In this document: positions 23,719 through 55,144 of the stretch, piece after piece
Numbering within the stretch: the stretch's first letter is position 1
Layout: each line of letters opens with the position of its first letter
Assembly: GCA_964247055.1 (NCBI GenBank)
Contig: OZ176058.1
Location: 3,224,001-3,288,000, forward strand
Source: Paragordius varius
Taxonomy: Eukaryota > Nematomorpha
Direction of reading: 5' to 3'
Length of the DNA: 64,000 bases
Made by a program: the position numbers and the translations under genes
Notes under the pieces: model-generated
What the model was told of the DNA's origin: nothing
Databases searched by the model: none
Seen by the model: only the letters and a program-made list of their open reading frames with translations

Positions 23719-23970
23719 TGTGAAGTATAGATATTAAGTTTTTAAACACTATAAGTTGTCTTTACAAAATAATATGGTTCGCATTAATTTATCACGTTTT
23801 ATTTATAATAAATTTCTAATTTACTATTTAGGTTTTTAAGAAAATTGATTATAACAAAAATAGAAACTATTTCCATATCATTTACTACAATTCTGTTTAT
23901 TTTTTAAATTTTAGCCAAAATTAAACGGTTCCTGAGTTAAGAAAACGCCATCTCTACATTATTCTTTCAG

Positions 23971-41253
<17,283 letters not shown>

Positions 41254-43523
41254 ATCAAAAAAAGTTGCTTTAAAAAGCTATTCTCAAATCCAAAAATTAC
41301 AAGATTTAAAAGAAAAAATGTCATCCCAAAACACTAAAAAGTTTGATGATCATGTAGAAATAACCAACCCAAAAAATGGCCATATTTTGATCCTAAGCCT
41401 TCTAAAAAATGTCAAATTACTCTTAATTATATACATCCAAGCTTTTGTCGTCTAAACTTTACACTACAGAGGAAAATTTGCAGAAAAAAAGCCAGTCAGC
41501 GAAAACCCACAATAACTTTGAACGAAAAAATCATGTAAGATATCCGACATTCTGTCGTTTTGTGTTTCTGGATGCCTATATAAATAACCTGAAGATGTGT
41601 AAATTTTAAAAATTGATATATTAATGGACCTTGTCAACACCTAAAACAGCTATTCATATACAATTTTCGGGGGGTTTTTTCGAATAATATGGTTCAAAGT
41701 GGACAAACATATTTAAGATGATTGATATCTATATGAATTCATTAAACCAATCTCAAATGTATTGATTGATTGATTATCGCAATTATTAATCAATTTTCTC
41801 TCTATTTCACACTAGAAGTTTTAAAAACTGTACGGGACGGCGTCTGGTTTAATTAACTTTTGTGATATATTTATGGCGCTCGCCTATATCAAAATTACAC
41901 ATTAATATACAAAAAATACCTAACTCTCCCCACCTATGTGTGAAAATGGCTAAAATTAGTTTTTATTTCATATATGTGTATAGCTAGATAGATAGATTGA
42001 TATGCCTACTTTTCAATTTTTAAGCGAACGAACCGAAAAAAATTTCAAATTTTTAATTTTTTTGACGTGCATTTACATGAAATTACGATTCAAAAATGAA
42101 CAATAACAGCTGTTATATCATTGTATATATATATATATTATATTCTAAGCAAAATATCGCTTTATTCTAAGTTTTATATATATATATATATATATTGACG
42201 TGTTGTTTAAGTGTATGAATGTTTTTTGGCTGATATATACAGTAAAAATTGTAGTTTACAACAGAGACAAATTATGTAAAATGTAAGAGACAGATATATT
42301 TTCAAAATGAATTTAAAAATTAATATTTTTTCTCCATATTTCAAATGAGGAATATAAAACGTCAATTGGTAATTTACCCCATAATAAATTTATAATTTTG
42401 TTGAAATTAAAAAAGATATGGTTGGTTTTGCCTTTAAAAAAATAAAATTTTTGTCTTTTAAGTTTTTACGTTTTGCCTGTATACTTTTCAATTTTTATTG
42501 TTGTATATAAATTTAATTCCAAAATTTATATATATAATTGCTTAATATGAAGAAAAATCTCTGATTTATTGATACATATACAGCCGCCATATGTTTTTAT
42601 TAATCACGCGAGCGCATATCATACATGAATTGTCTTTTAAGTTTTATATATATATATATATATATATTATATTTAATTTTATTTAGAAATATTCAATTAT
42701 GCATATTTAACATACACATTCATTTAAATTTGAAAAAAAACCCATCAAAAATATAAATAAATGTATAAATTATTATTATATACTAATTATATATAATAAA
42801 ATGTAGCAATCTGATTGATTTGTATGAATGAGGGAGATAGCCACATGATTTTGTTTATATTTTGCGTATTTCTAATCGGCATATCTAGTTAAAGACAAAG
42901 TTTTTTCTAGAAAACCACACTTTTTTAAACCTTAATTTTTCCCATATAAATTCAATTAAATGATTATTTATTAATATGATTCTCTATTTCATGCGTTGCA
43001 TTTTTAACATCAGTTGTGAAAAATCAAAAAATATATTACCTTGTGTTTTAAGAAAAAATATTTGTCTTTATAATTTCACGATTTTTCTTTTTAATTTCAA
43101 ATTTACTGTAGGAGTCTGAGATAGCGTTAAGGTCTCCGAATTATATTAGGGTACCATTCAGTGATAAAAGGCTCAGAAGAGATATATCAAAATATATGGT
43201 TATAGCCAGAAACCAGAAAATTTGCATATCAGCAATATATATTATTATCAAAAATATATTTCTATCAAATAATTCTTATAAGTTTTCAATTAAATTTTTT
43301 GAGAAATCCTTATTTTTTGGATTAAAAAAATATGGTTGTCTTTTAAATTTGTCTTTATGTTTTATTGGTCCATATAATTTTAATTTTTACTTTTTAAGCT
43401 TTTTATATGTAGTTTGTGATAAATTTTAGTCATACTATTTGGGATTAAGCATTTACATTTGATCCAAAATTTATATTTGGCGAAATGCGCCCAAATTTAT
43501 ATTTATTTTTATAGTATTGCTAT
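41254..43523. other. Gs-alpha 3' UTR and repeat-rich intergenic DNA
   Basis: About 41254-41600 is less A/T-extreme and is probably the 3' UTR. Beyond it are AT microsatellites (42125-42140, 42176-42194, 42646-42667) and major-family MITEs at 42239-42500 and 42893-43110, with a single right arm at 43327-43390. Confidence 0.55.
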
Positions 43524-45018
43524 AAATTGAAATAACTTTATTATGTCACTCGTAAGAAATAAAACCAAAAGCACCATGATAATCCTGATACGATTTCATT
43601 ATTTATATTTCAGCAGGATATTTTTTAATGGAAACCGTATTATGACTACTAGACACAACACCGGAATTATGCTCTGATATGGAAGCTGGACATTCAACAT
43701 TGATTGGTCATGGTAATAGGGAATTGCATTATTTATGAATCGTGTAGAACTGATTGATGCTACATTGTGTGCACAATAGGGGGATAAAATCATTAATATG
43801 ATCATCATGATCATCATAATGGTTTTTTGTTGTGAATATAGGAAAGTTAGAACTTTTGTGATACTGCTTTATATTATAAAATATTTTTGATGAAGCCATT
43901 TATTTTAATCTAAACGATCATACATTTTCCATTATGTTTACCAAAATGGCCTAGTTATTAATTGATTTGTGAAACTTCTTATTAATTAAAATATCTTGTA
44001 GAGTTAGATTTTCAGATTATATTCGAATTTTTTTATTATAAATATTAATACAATTAAATTAGTTACTACTGCATTTGGTTATATAAATAAACCTCCCACA
44101 CAAATAGTTAGTAGTTGCTAGTTCTAAAAGCACGAAACTACTCTTTAAACTCGATTTTACAGGATTTTATGTAAATCAAGTTTATATTGTAATTCTTATA
44201 TATTAATTGGCTACTTTTTGTTTATATTATTTGAGATTAAACAATTGTTAATCTAAACACATCTCTTACAGTTATAATGTATAATTATATGCCAACAGGA
44301 ACTAAAGGCTTCGACTGACCATCATTCACTGGTGTGTAGGAGAAAAGAAAGGGAGTAACTACGTAAGTTTGTAGCATTTCTTTCTTGACACTTTTTTATA
44401 ACTTTGAATTTATAACTTTTTTTATAATCAGCCATATGCCAACACATTTATAGGCTTGTCTTTTAAATTTAAAAACGATACTGTTAATGCGTTCAGAAGC
44501 ATTATTAGAATATTTAAAAAGCATTAAAATAGATCCAGAAGTACCACAAAAACAAGATAATTCAGAAAATACTATGAAATTTGAACCATTAACCAAGATT
44601 GATGATATTCCCACCATTATAAATATTGTTCAAAATCGCCCTCAAAAATATATAACGGTCAAAAATAATATTTACAAGTTTATTAATTAAACATAATTTT
44701 TAGTCAAGTTCATCAAGTTTTTGCAAAAATGTACAAAAATATTTAAAAGGAATCTCCTTGATAAAATTTTTCACTTATCTTATATATTTAATTTACAAAA
44801 AATGTTATATTAAAATTTTGTAATTTCATTAATAATAGTTACTGTAATATGTCTTTAAACGAATTCCTTAGACCAGTGGGTTTTTGAATCCCAATTGCAT
44901 AGTCGAAATTGTTAAATATAAAAATATCCCGATGATATAATCTGATTAAAATGTATCAGGATTATCATAATGCTTTTATTTTTCTTGCGAGTGATATAAG
45001 AAAGTTAGTACCAATTTT
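43524..45018. mobile_element. putative DNA transposon with about 75-bp inverted ends
   Basis: The left end carries tcactcgtaagaaataaaac and catgataatcctgatacg. The right end carries the complement (gtatcaggattatcataatg, tttttcttgcgagtgatat). The 1.5 kb between has patches of higher-complexity DNA and a small + ORF. Related single ends occur at about 47262-47320, 57060-57235 and 58010-58130. No transposase domain was recognised. Confidence 0.5.
44454..44690 (+). CDS. small ORF of unknown function inside a putative transposon
   Basis: Open from an AG at 44452-44453 to TAA (44688-44690). The first Met is at 44487, giving 67 aa. The residues are acidic and hydrophilic (SIKIDPEVPQKQDNSENTMK) and unlike translated repeat DNA here. 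Just upstream, 44360-44368 offers a good donor (actacGTAAGT), so a two-exon model with LTIIHWCVGEKKGSNY is possible. No family was recognised. It may be a captured exon or part of a transposase. Confidence 0.3.
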   Translation, partial: ACLLNLKTILLMRSEALLEYLKSIKIDPEVPQKQDNSENTMKFEPLTKIDDIPTIINIVQNRPQKYITVKNNIYKFIN

Positions 45019-45063
45019 TTCATAACCTTACCCATATGAATAAATGCAATATTTTGCGCATAT

Positions 45064-45331
45064 ACAGTAAAAATTGAAATATACGGACAAAACGTGAAAA
45101 TATAAAGACGACCATATTTTTTAAATCTTGATTTTTTTGAATATAACTTGATTGTTTAAACTGCAAACTATAGGAAATGCGAATTGGTAGCACAATCAAT
45201 TATGTAGTTTACGATTGTAATTAAATATTTTATACAAAAAATTAAGGTTTTAAAGATATGGTTGTCTTTTGAAAAAAATATTTGTCTTTATATTTTTACC
45301 TTTTGTCCGTATAATTTCAGTTTTTACAGCA
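45064..45331. mobile_element. major-family MITE, well preserved
   Basis: Left arm acagtaaaaattgaaatata then cggacaaaacgtgaaaatat. Right arm atggttgtcttttgaaaaa, then accttttgtccgtataattt, then cagtttttacag. About 268 bp. Confidence 0.8.
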
Positions 45332-45778
45332 ATAATACAAAACAATATATTATTTTTGGATGTGGCCGATTTTTGGCTCCGTAAAATAATTTCGATATAT
45401 TAATAAAAATTATTTATATGACAGATTATAACAAAAAATTTTAGAATGCTCTGTAATATTATAATTTACTTTTACTTAGGAAACAAAATTTTTAAATCAG
45501 AATTCTAACCGCTTTCACCACGAAATATACCTGTAAATATAATTGTTAAAATAACAATTTGTATCTTAATATAGCATATATTAAAATTTTTTATAGCGCA
45601 TTCTCGTAATAATATTATTTTGAAATTTAAAAGATAAATCATTTCAAAAAATTTTTACATACCAAATCATTTTAAATTTTGCCATATTCTAATATGAAGC
45701 ATTTCACAGTAAACTGCATATAATTTTTATATTATACATGGTTTGATTGATAAATGTTAAAAACATAATGTTTGTTTG

Positions 45779-47175
45779 TTATAAGCTAGTCATATACTGA
45801 CTCTTGGCTTTCTCATAGATTAGTGTTCTCCATTTTAGGCGATCCTGTGATTCTCTCAACAGTTGATGAAAGGTTAAATTTGTTATTGATTTGAGCACAT
45901 CGATCCACCGCTTTTTGGGTCGGCCCCTTCTGCGGGTGCCATCTACCAACCCAAAGAGTATGCTTTTTTCAAGCGAGTCGGATCGCAGAATATGACCCAG
46001 ATATTTTAGCTGTTTAAAGGTTATTAAATCGTAAAATAAAAATTCGGGTTTAATGAATTTGAGTATGTAAGAATTTGAGATGTGGGCTTTCCAGGAGATT
46101 CCCAATATTTTTCGAAAGCACCACATTTGAAAAGAGTTTATGCGGGCTTTGTCAATGGAATTGCATATCCATGATTCGGACCCATAAATTGCCACGGGGT
46201 ATATCATCGCCTTCAGGATGGCAAGTTTAGTTGGAAGTCTTATGACCGACGAGTTCCAAATTTTGGACAGTTTACCCATAGTAGCACGTCCCAATGCTAG
46301 TCGTGCTCGTATGTCGGGATCCGAGCTACCGTCGGATGTAATTATGGAGCCTAGATATTTACAGTGATCGGTTAGTTCAATGGGGGAGGTATTGATTGTA
46401 AATGGTAGTTGTGGAGCGTTTAGGATTATTATTTTAGATTTAGCTGGGTTCAGCTTAAGGCCCATCAAACTTGCTTCGATGGTGAGATTATTTAAAAGAT
46501 AGGTCATGTCCATGTAGGATTCTGACAAGAGAATGGTGTCGTCGGCGTACCGGAGATTGCAAATAGTAAGACCACCGATCCGTGCCCCAATATGTTGTGG
46601 AAAGTTACAATTGCGTATTAATGTTTCTGTGTATAAGTTAAATAGGAGGGGAGAAAGGACACATCCTTGTCTCACACCTCTGAGAATAGGAAACCAGTCG
46701 GTGGGACCGAATTGAGTTTTAATCGCAGCTGTTTGTCTAGAATACAGCGATTGAAGCAGGAATATTATGTGCGGGGAAACTCCGGAGGATCGTAATATTC
46801 TCCATAGGCAGTCGTGGTTGACTGTATCAAATGCCATACTGAAGTCTAAAAAGCAGCAATATAGACTTTTCCCAAATTCATTGTATCTTCGGATTATTGT
46901 ATTAAGATTGACTATATGATTGGTAGTGTTTCTCTTTGCTCTAAAGCCAGCCTGCACCTCAGATATTTCAGAGTCCAACGAGGATGAGATTCTTTTCAGT
47001 ATAATCTTGAGAAGAAGTTTTGATAGTTTATTGGTGATAGCGATCATTCTGTAGTTCTGACAAAGATGGGGATTTCCCTTTTTAAAAAAGGGTAGGAGAA
47101 AAGATTTAATCCAATCATCCGGCCAAATACAGGTTTGAAAAACTTTTTGTAAAAGATCAGTTAAGAAATAGATAA
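45779..47175 (-). pseudogene. 5'-truncated non-LTR retrotransposon reverse transcriptase
   Basis: A frame open from about 47175 down to TAA at 45779-45781, of which 422 codons follow the first Met (47047). Upstream residues without a Met (PDDWIKSFLLPFFKKGNPHL, then CQNYR) are still RT sequence, so the true protein began further 5'. Domains counted from Met 47047: RT core with GFRAKRN (34-40), LDFSMAFD (67-74), RGVRQGCVLSPLLF (123-136), catalytic YADD (167-170), then a C-terminal MWCFRKILGISW block and a basic RRRGRPKKRW motif. That tail is typical of RTE-like/related elements. No endonuclease domain remains. The frame is intact, so it is young, but it lacks half the protein and cannot move itself. 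Confidence 0.88.
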
Positions 47176-48939
47176 CTTAAAATGAAGGACCATTATAAAG
47201 TGTTTATGGACACTCTTGAAGTACAAATGGTATGCTGATAATTTACCAAAAACTGATTATAATATATCACTCGTAATTTCAAGAAGCTCCATGATAATTC
47301 TGATACGTTTTAATCAAATATGTAGTATATCAAGATAATTTTTTGATTGTACCCAGTAATGTACGCAAATTTTGCCATTTTATATGGAGTAAAAAACCCA
47401 AATATGGTTTTCTTAAACTAAAACCAAAAGTACTATGAAAGTCTTGATATTATTTATCAGAATTTAAAATATTTCTAATATCCAATTAATAAGTATGCTA
47501 GATATACTGATTTATTATCTTTTGCATAAAATATATATATTACATTTATAATTTTGATTTTGTTGAGTATATATATTTAAATATATTTTTGTATATATAA
47601 ACATTCATTTTAAAATTTAATTCGATTCGTAAAAATAAGCAAAAAAGGGGTCTTTAATATATAATAAGGAATAAAAAATACATCTTTTTGCATATAGTAA
47701 ATAAATATTTTTTAGCAGTAAATATGACCAGTATTTGATTTAATATATTGCATTTTTTACAATTACAGGTAAAATTGAAAAAATATACAGACAGAATGTA
47801 AAAACTTGAGACAATAATATTTTTTTTAAAGATGGCAAACTTTTTATAATATAACTTGTCGTTTTGGATTGCAAAAAAAATAATAGAGATTAAATTGTTA
47901 CTTACTTTCTATTATAAATATAAAATTGATATAATGTTTTAAACATCTTAAAAGTTTTACGATGATCTAATAGAAAAAAATATTTGACTTTAAATTTATC
48001 CATTCTGTTTGCATATAATTTCAATTTTTACTGTATTATTATGACTAAGGGGTATTTAACAAAAACTATTGCGGTAACAAATACAGTGATAATATTTGAA
48101 AAGATAAGGCGTAACCTTGAAGGCAAGATATTTATTAAACCAAAAAGGATTTTAAATTAATAGTTAGTTCTTTTCTTTTTACCAACTTCCGATAGTTTAA
48201 AAAATTTTAACGCTAAATAAAAAAATATTAACATTAGCGCCTAATTTTACGCCATATCTTTGCAAAATTAACTGTGGAAAAAAACTGTAAATTTGCACAG
48301 GGGTGTGGGACTTGTATTGATTTACATAATTTAAATCCACTTTTTTTCCCAATAAAAATCAAAATATATCAACATAAAAATTTGTTGGAGAATTTTAAAA
48401 ATTGAAATAATACATAATAAATTTTTGTCTTAAATCGATCGATTAAAAAAGTAGTTTAAGAGTATTTCAACGGAATTCTCGAGTTACGGTTGATGAGGTA
48501 TAGTAATTAGGGTTGTCAGTTCGATATGTTGTAGTTTGTTCATAACTCGTTACAGGGTAACTCGTAGTATATCCAGCTATATATATATATTATAGAGTAA
48601 AAATTGAAATTTAATAAGGACAAAATGTAAAAATATATATAGTTCTTTTGGAAATGATAAACCATTTTGTTATATAATAAATGATTGTGTTGTTACCAAT
48701 ATATATCTCTCTATTTCAAATTTTTCATAAAGGTCAGGAAAAAGTGTGGTTGTTTTTTGAAAAAAATTATCTGTCTTTATATTTTAACGTTTCGTCTGCT
48801 TAATTTAAATTTTTACGATAAAAGCAAATTTTGTTGATTGAATTCATTTTTTAAAATGAATATTTCAATGTGGTTTTTACATAAATAGCCATTTGCATTT
48901 TAACAAAATGGTAATTAATTTATCACTTCATAAAATTTT
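47176..48939. other. intergenic repeats
   Basis: Major-family MITEs lie at 47766-48035 and 48594-48822 (drifted arms), with a single end of the 43524-type element near 47262-47320. No gene was seen. Confidence 0.5.
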
Positions 48940-49614
48940 CACTTTGTCCTAGTTGACGTATTGGGGTAGTTTTATATCCCAGAGCTCAATTTAAATAACT
49001 ACTGTTTTAAAAAAGTTAAACTTAATGATAAAACATTGTTCCCATGTACAGTCATGTATCCTTTATTTAATCTAAAAAAATTTTTTCGTTAAATGGGTAT
49101 AAATATTTGGTGAAGAATGGAAGAAACAAGAGCTCTCTATGGTAATTCTTATAAATTTTGATGAATATGAGATATTGTTTATATCATAGAGCTCTTGTTT
49201 TTTCCATTCTTTACCAAATATTTATACCCCCATTTAACGGAAAAGAATAAATTTTTGATAAAATAAGGGACACATGACTGTATTAGATAAAATAGTTTAT
49301 ATTTCAGTTTAGTGACTTCTAGAGGCTAAAATTGGAACAGCTCTAAAACACGATTGAAACGAACAGCTGATATTAAAATCAAAATATATCAAGTTTTAGC
49401 TGTTAAAATGTAAGAAAGGCTTCTTAAATTTAATTAACCACTATAATATATATTTATTCCTGTTGCCTTAATGATTTAAAAATATTTGTATAGAAAACTA
49501 ATGGTGGTAAAAAAGTGTGAGGTGAGATTTTTTAAATAAATATTTTTATAAATATTCAAATTTTAAATCGCTCCGGGGGATATAAAACTACCCCAAAAGG
49601 TAATAGAGTGTTAA
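48940..49614. mobile_element. GGGGTAGTTTTATATCCC palindromic element with nested MITE
   Basis: Left end tattggggtagttttatatc then ccagagctc. Right end gggggatataaaactacccc then aaaaggtaatagagtgttaa. It is interrupted by the MITE at 49048-49281. A partial relative lies at 13860-14145. Confidence 0.65.
49048..49281. mobile_element. palindromic MITE (acagtcatgtatcctttatt ends)
   Basis: The inverted arms include gggtataaatatttggtga and aatggaagaaacaagagctc, with their complements. A second copy is at 52241-52492. The two have similar arms but different centres. Confidence 0.8.
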
Positions 49615-50500
49615 GGAATAATTACCCACTTTTTTTCTTTTATATTTTTAATTAACATTGTTTGTTATGCAATATAATATATGTATATATATACATTTGC
49701 CAAATTTTATAAGGTTTTTTATACATTTTGACAATAAAAAACCATATATATTATCATAACATTATTATACTTTATATTCGGCATGTTCAATTATTAAATT
49801 TTTATTCTATTTTTGAAAATAACAATTTTTGATTACATTACTATTGTATTGCAATGTATTGTTGGAAAAAGAATATCAAATTTTTTTATTACAACAATAC
49901 TAACTAAAATGTTAATTATATTAAACAAAAAAATATATAATAAAAATTAATCAAGGTTAAGAGAGTTGTTTATATTAAATTTTTTATTATTCCTTAATAC
50001 AATATGCCACAATCAATACTTGTATTGTCAAAAACATTAACAAGTATATCGATTTTTAAATATATAGATAGATATAGGTTTGATATTGAAAAATTATATG
50101 TTAATATTAAATATATAAATAAAAAAATAAATTTTATTATATATATATATATATATATAATTAACATTGTTCAGGTGTTTCTTAATTTATTCAATTTAGT
50201 GTTTAAGGTAAAAAAAGCTTTTTTGTGTGAAATATAAAATATTAAATAAAAAAATTTTTTTTGGAAAATAATAATTAAATTTCCTAAATTAAGTCAATCA
50301 AGACTAGACCCTATTAAAAAAAATTTTTATAACTTAATAAAATTTAAATTATCATTTTATTTAACCAGAATTAAATTAAATACTTATTATATCTATTGAT
50401 AACATAATATATAGTATAAGTAACAATAAACTGGCTAGGGTGTTTCCAAGTCGCTTAAAACACTTGTTTTATAACATGTGTCAATATGCATGAATGCTTA
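49615..50500. other. AT-rich interval without gene
   Basis: Contains short AT tracts near 49680 and 50139-50160. The open frames are low complexity. Confidence 0.45.
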
Positions 50501-50574
50501 AACACATGTCCAAATAATTTAAAGATTTATAGGTTTTTAATGTAAACACTAACTTATTATAATGGTAAATGATG

Positions 50575-50806
50575 CTTTAAAACAAACAGCTGTTTTCACC
50601 AATAAAAATGATGTGAATCAAATGAAATCATTCGCAATAATCATATGGTTTCGTAGCACATTTAGACGTTAAAAACAGCTGTTTGTACCAGAATAGACTT
50701 AGCTACCCAAACAAGGTCAAATGCAACGATCATATGGTTTCACACCATATGTTAGTATGTATGAATACGCTACCCGCACATGTTTTAAATACTAGAACAG
50801 CTGTTT
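50575..50806. repeat. donor-edge copies of the minus-strand membrane-protein exon
   Basis: On the minus strand, about 50685-50710 (agtctattctggtacaaaca, then gctg) and about 50585-50605 (attggtgaaaacagctg) repeat the exon border ctatcctg|gtaaaaacagctg found at 50811. Each is linked to a following atcatatggtttc motif on +. This gives two decayed copies at about 110 bp spacing. Confidence 0.6.
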
Positions 50807-53800
50807 TTACCAGGATAGGTCGTAGCTCCTCCCGTAGTGTAGTATCCGCCTGGAGCGGGTTGATCCGTTCGATAAACGGTAGGTGCACCACTGAACCATC
50901 CGCCACCGGTTTCCGCACCAGCTGTTCGTTTGCCTCGACTAAAGAGGTAATAGCAAACACTGAAACAAGCACAACAAGCCAACAAGCACGCAATCACAAT
51001 GGCGGCCACGATACCGCCCCCGATGCGAGCAGCTGTTCGACCATCTGTAACCGTACATATAAAGGTTAAACATGTGATTATAAGTGTATACAAAGAAACG
51101 CAATTTGGGTTACCGTTTATTTGTAGTTAAAAATAAAAAAAATATTCTTTCATGATAAATTAAATTTGACGTAATTTGTTCATACGAATATACATATATA
51201 AAAAAGAATAAAATGATTAATTTTCAAAATCATTCAAAAGTATCAAATTTAATCTTAGATTATATACTGTCATTGTATGATATAAAACGATTAGGAACAA
51301 TAGTTATTTTATTTTAATTGTAAAATTGAAATGGGTTTAAAAAGCAAATCTAGTTACCTATATTTCAATTTTAATAAAAATATCCATATAAAAAATTTAT
51401 CCATTAAATAATACTTATCAGTGTAAAAACTTTAAGTCAGTTTTTTTTATAATTCTAATTATATTAAAAATAAATTTGTATCAGGTATTCAGCACTTAAA
51501 TTATACAGATAAAACGTAAAAACTAAAAGACAATCATATTATTTTGAAAAAAACAGACACCCACCCATATACTCTCAAAACCTCGGATTTTTTGCCATAT
51601 ATAAAATAAATTACAATTATCAAAATTATATGCTCAAGTGTTTAAAAAATTTTATTTCCCTATTATTCGTCGAAAAATGATCTGGAATATCTTCTAAAAA
51701 AATCAAGATTATACTAAAAAAAGATTTGTCTTCATTTTATTTAACATTTTGTATATAAAATTAAACCTAAAATAAAAAAGCGAAACGTCGAGTCCAAATT
51801 AAAATAAACTCAGTAATAACTTTTTACCTTGCTGAAAAATATTTTCAAATTTTTGATGCCTACTGTAATTTGAATTAACCAATATTAAAGTACATACTGT
51901 ATAATACATCTATATTACTTCTAAATAAAAATCTAATAAAGACAAATAATTTCAATTAAACTTCCCAGTCAAGCCAATTTAAAGACAAAAATGACCAATA
52001 TTAATTCTCTTAACTAATAAAATGTCAAATTGTGTTTTTTTGCCTTATTTTAGTGGAGCGTCTGAAATAAAAATTAATTAGAAAAAAATCTCACATCCAT
52101 GCCTTCTGTAAGGATACTGAGTCCTATACACTTGTTGTTGATAAACAGCTGGTCTCTGAGCCCCATAATTGTATTGATAACCTACGGGTCTTTGATTAGT
52201 ATACTCTGCATAAGAAAAATAAAATTTTGATTAAAATTGAACAGTATGTATATATATATATATATATATATATTTATTCAAAAAATTATTTTCTTTAGTT
52301 AAATGGGTAAAAATATTTGTTAAAGAATGGAAAAAACAAGAGCTCTATGATGGTATTAACAATATCATATTCATTATAAAAGTACATAAAAATTACCATA
52401 AAGCTCTTGTTTTTTCCATTCTTTACCAAATATTTATACCCCCATTTAACAAAAAAAATAAATTTTTGATAAAATAAAGGATACATTACTGTATATATAT
52501 TATATCTTTTTTTGATGTATAAAATTTGGTTTGAAAACAGTTTCAAAATCATCAAATTATCTATACATATTTAAACAAAAAAAATGTTTTTTTCCATTTA
52601 AAAGGTTTTGAATAAATTTAAGCTTAAAACTTACGTCTCTGTGTTCGGTTTAAAGCCGAATCCAATTGATTAATTCCGCCATATTGAACAGCTGGTACAA
52701 CAACAGGTGGGGCTAACATGACAATACGAAAAAAAATAATTTAAAATTATACGGACAAAATGTAAAAATTAAAAGACAACCAATATTTTTAATTTTAAGA
52801 CCGCAGAACTTTATTAAACTTGACATTCAGTTTTAAACTGATTGTTTTATTAAACGTACAACAAATGTAAATTTGCTAACACAATCAATTAGATATTTTA
52901 CAATTGTATTCAAATAAGTGCACAAAATCAGGTTTAAAGAAGTATTATGAAATTTATTTTTGAAAAATATTATTTGTCCTTATGTTTTTACGGTCTGATT
53001 TCAATTATTACTGTATTTTACATTTCATTTTCGTTGTACGGGTTAAGAGTAGCAGAAAACCCGATAACAAAAGGTTTTAAATTCAATTAAATTATATTCT
53101 TGTGGCCCAAATAAAAATAATGATATGAAAGAGTTTTTTTATATTATAAATTTTGTATTTTTTTTGGAATCACCGCCAAAAAGCCAGAGTATGCATATTT
53201 TAAATCTGGTCGCAAAATATTTTAAACAATGAAATAGCCAGTCATGTTGAAAATACAAAAAATACAGAGAGTGGTCTTTGGATGAAAATATTAGTTTTTA
53301 TTTTTGCTGTAAAATATTTTTGAACGAATTCCAGCCCCTTGGATTTACTTTAACAAGATTTACACAAACTGGCCTTTAAAATTTTGTTGTACTGATGCAT
53401 TTAACTCAGAGAGAAACAAGTTTGTCGTTAATAAGAGCAAAAACTGAAATTATACGGACAAAACGGAAAAATATAAAGACAATTTTTATCTAAAAGACAA
53501 ACCCATACTTTTAAAATCTTGATTCATTTCAAACTCATTGTTTTAAATGGCAAAGTCTGAATTTATCCACAAAATCAATTTCTTATTTTATAAATACTTT
53601 AAAGCCTATATGAAAAAAATTAAGGTTTTAAAAAGTATGGTTGTCTTTCAGATATTATTATATTTTTACTTTTTGTCCGTACAATTTCAATTTTTAATAT
53701 AAAAGCAAAAAAAATATGTTCGCCAAAAGATATATCGTCTGCGCACCATAATTATGTTTTTTCCGTTATATTAGAAAAAATTGTTTTTAAATTACAAAAT

Positions 53801-54059
53801 TATTCAAACAAGCTATTTCAAGTTAATAAACAATTTAGTTTTTTCATATTTTAATTCAAATGTATTTATTTAATTTTATGCACTGATTTTTAATTTATCT
53901 ATTAAAATAATTTAAAATATTGAGATAATTAAATTTATAAAAAATTTTATAACATAAATATTTCTCACCGCAAAATGTAATCATACAATATTTTTAAATG
54001 TTTTATTTTTACTTTTAATATTTTAACAATTTAACTATTTGAACCCAATACCACTTGTG

Positions 54060-54101
<42 letters not shown>

Positions 54102-55107
54102 TCTAATTTTTTTAAAATTATAAAAATATTTATAAAAAGAATTTTTGATATTATACATCTATTCGTATATAAATAAAATTAAATTTGTTTCACAGTAAAA
54201 ATTGAAATTATACGGACATAACGTAAAAATATAAAGACAAATATTTTTTTTAAAAAACATTCATACTTTTTAAGTTATGATTTTTTTAATTAAAACTGAT
54301 TGTTTAAACTGCAAAGTATTAAATAATCAATTATATATATTACGATTGTAATTATTAATGATTCACGTATAAGATAAAAGTGTAATTGTCTTTTGAAAAA
54401 AAAATGTCCTAATATATTTACGTTTTGTCCGTATAATTTTAAATTTTATTACTTTAATATATAAATTAAAAAAACATTTCAAACATTCTTTAAATAACCT
54501 AATAGGCATTTAAAATCACTAATCTTGGATTCGCTTATTTGCTTTTTAAAATAAAAATTTAAAATTTTAGGAGCCATATGTAAAAAACTAAAAGACACAT
54601 TATTTCAAAAAAACTTTATTTTAATATATATAACGCATTATTTTAAAATGAAAAATATTAAAAAGACATAATGTATATTGGAAAACACTCTATTATAAAA
54701 AATAAAGTTTAGCATTTTATTTGGGAAAAAATCAAGGTTTAAAAGGTATGATTGATGTTAGGGGTAATCTTTTTAAATTGTAAAAATTATGTTTTTTAGA
54801 TTTTACATTTTGATCGTATAACTTCATAAATTCTATGTTAATTTATTACATAATTTAATTTGGGTAATCTAATGCTTTACTTATCAAAACTTATTTTTTT
54901 TGAAATTTTAAATGGAAAATATTCATTTTAATATTTCCAAAAATAAATAAATTTTAGGGAATAAAAATTTTAAGTTTGTTTGAATAAAAAAGTGTCACGT
55001 TGGTTAAAACTAGGATTTCAAAAAGTCGCATTATCTAAAGTTTTTATTAAATAAAAATGTTTAATATTAAATCTATATCGATATTAATTACCTTATTTAT
55101 AAGTCTA

Positions 55108-55144
<37 letters not shown>

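Noticed and set aside
43599-43817. Minus-strand 72-codon frame in the putative transposon
   Set aside because: Rich in Met/Ile from atc-atg repeats, no splice context and no recognisable domain.
46533-46715. + strand frame within the retrotransposon
   Set aside because: Shadow of the reverse-transcriptase frame on the minus strand.
50683-51069. + strand frame of 128 codons
   Set aside because: It is the complement of the transmembrane exon. Only the minus strand gives splice sites and a hydrophobic helix.
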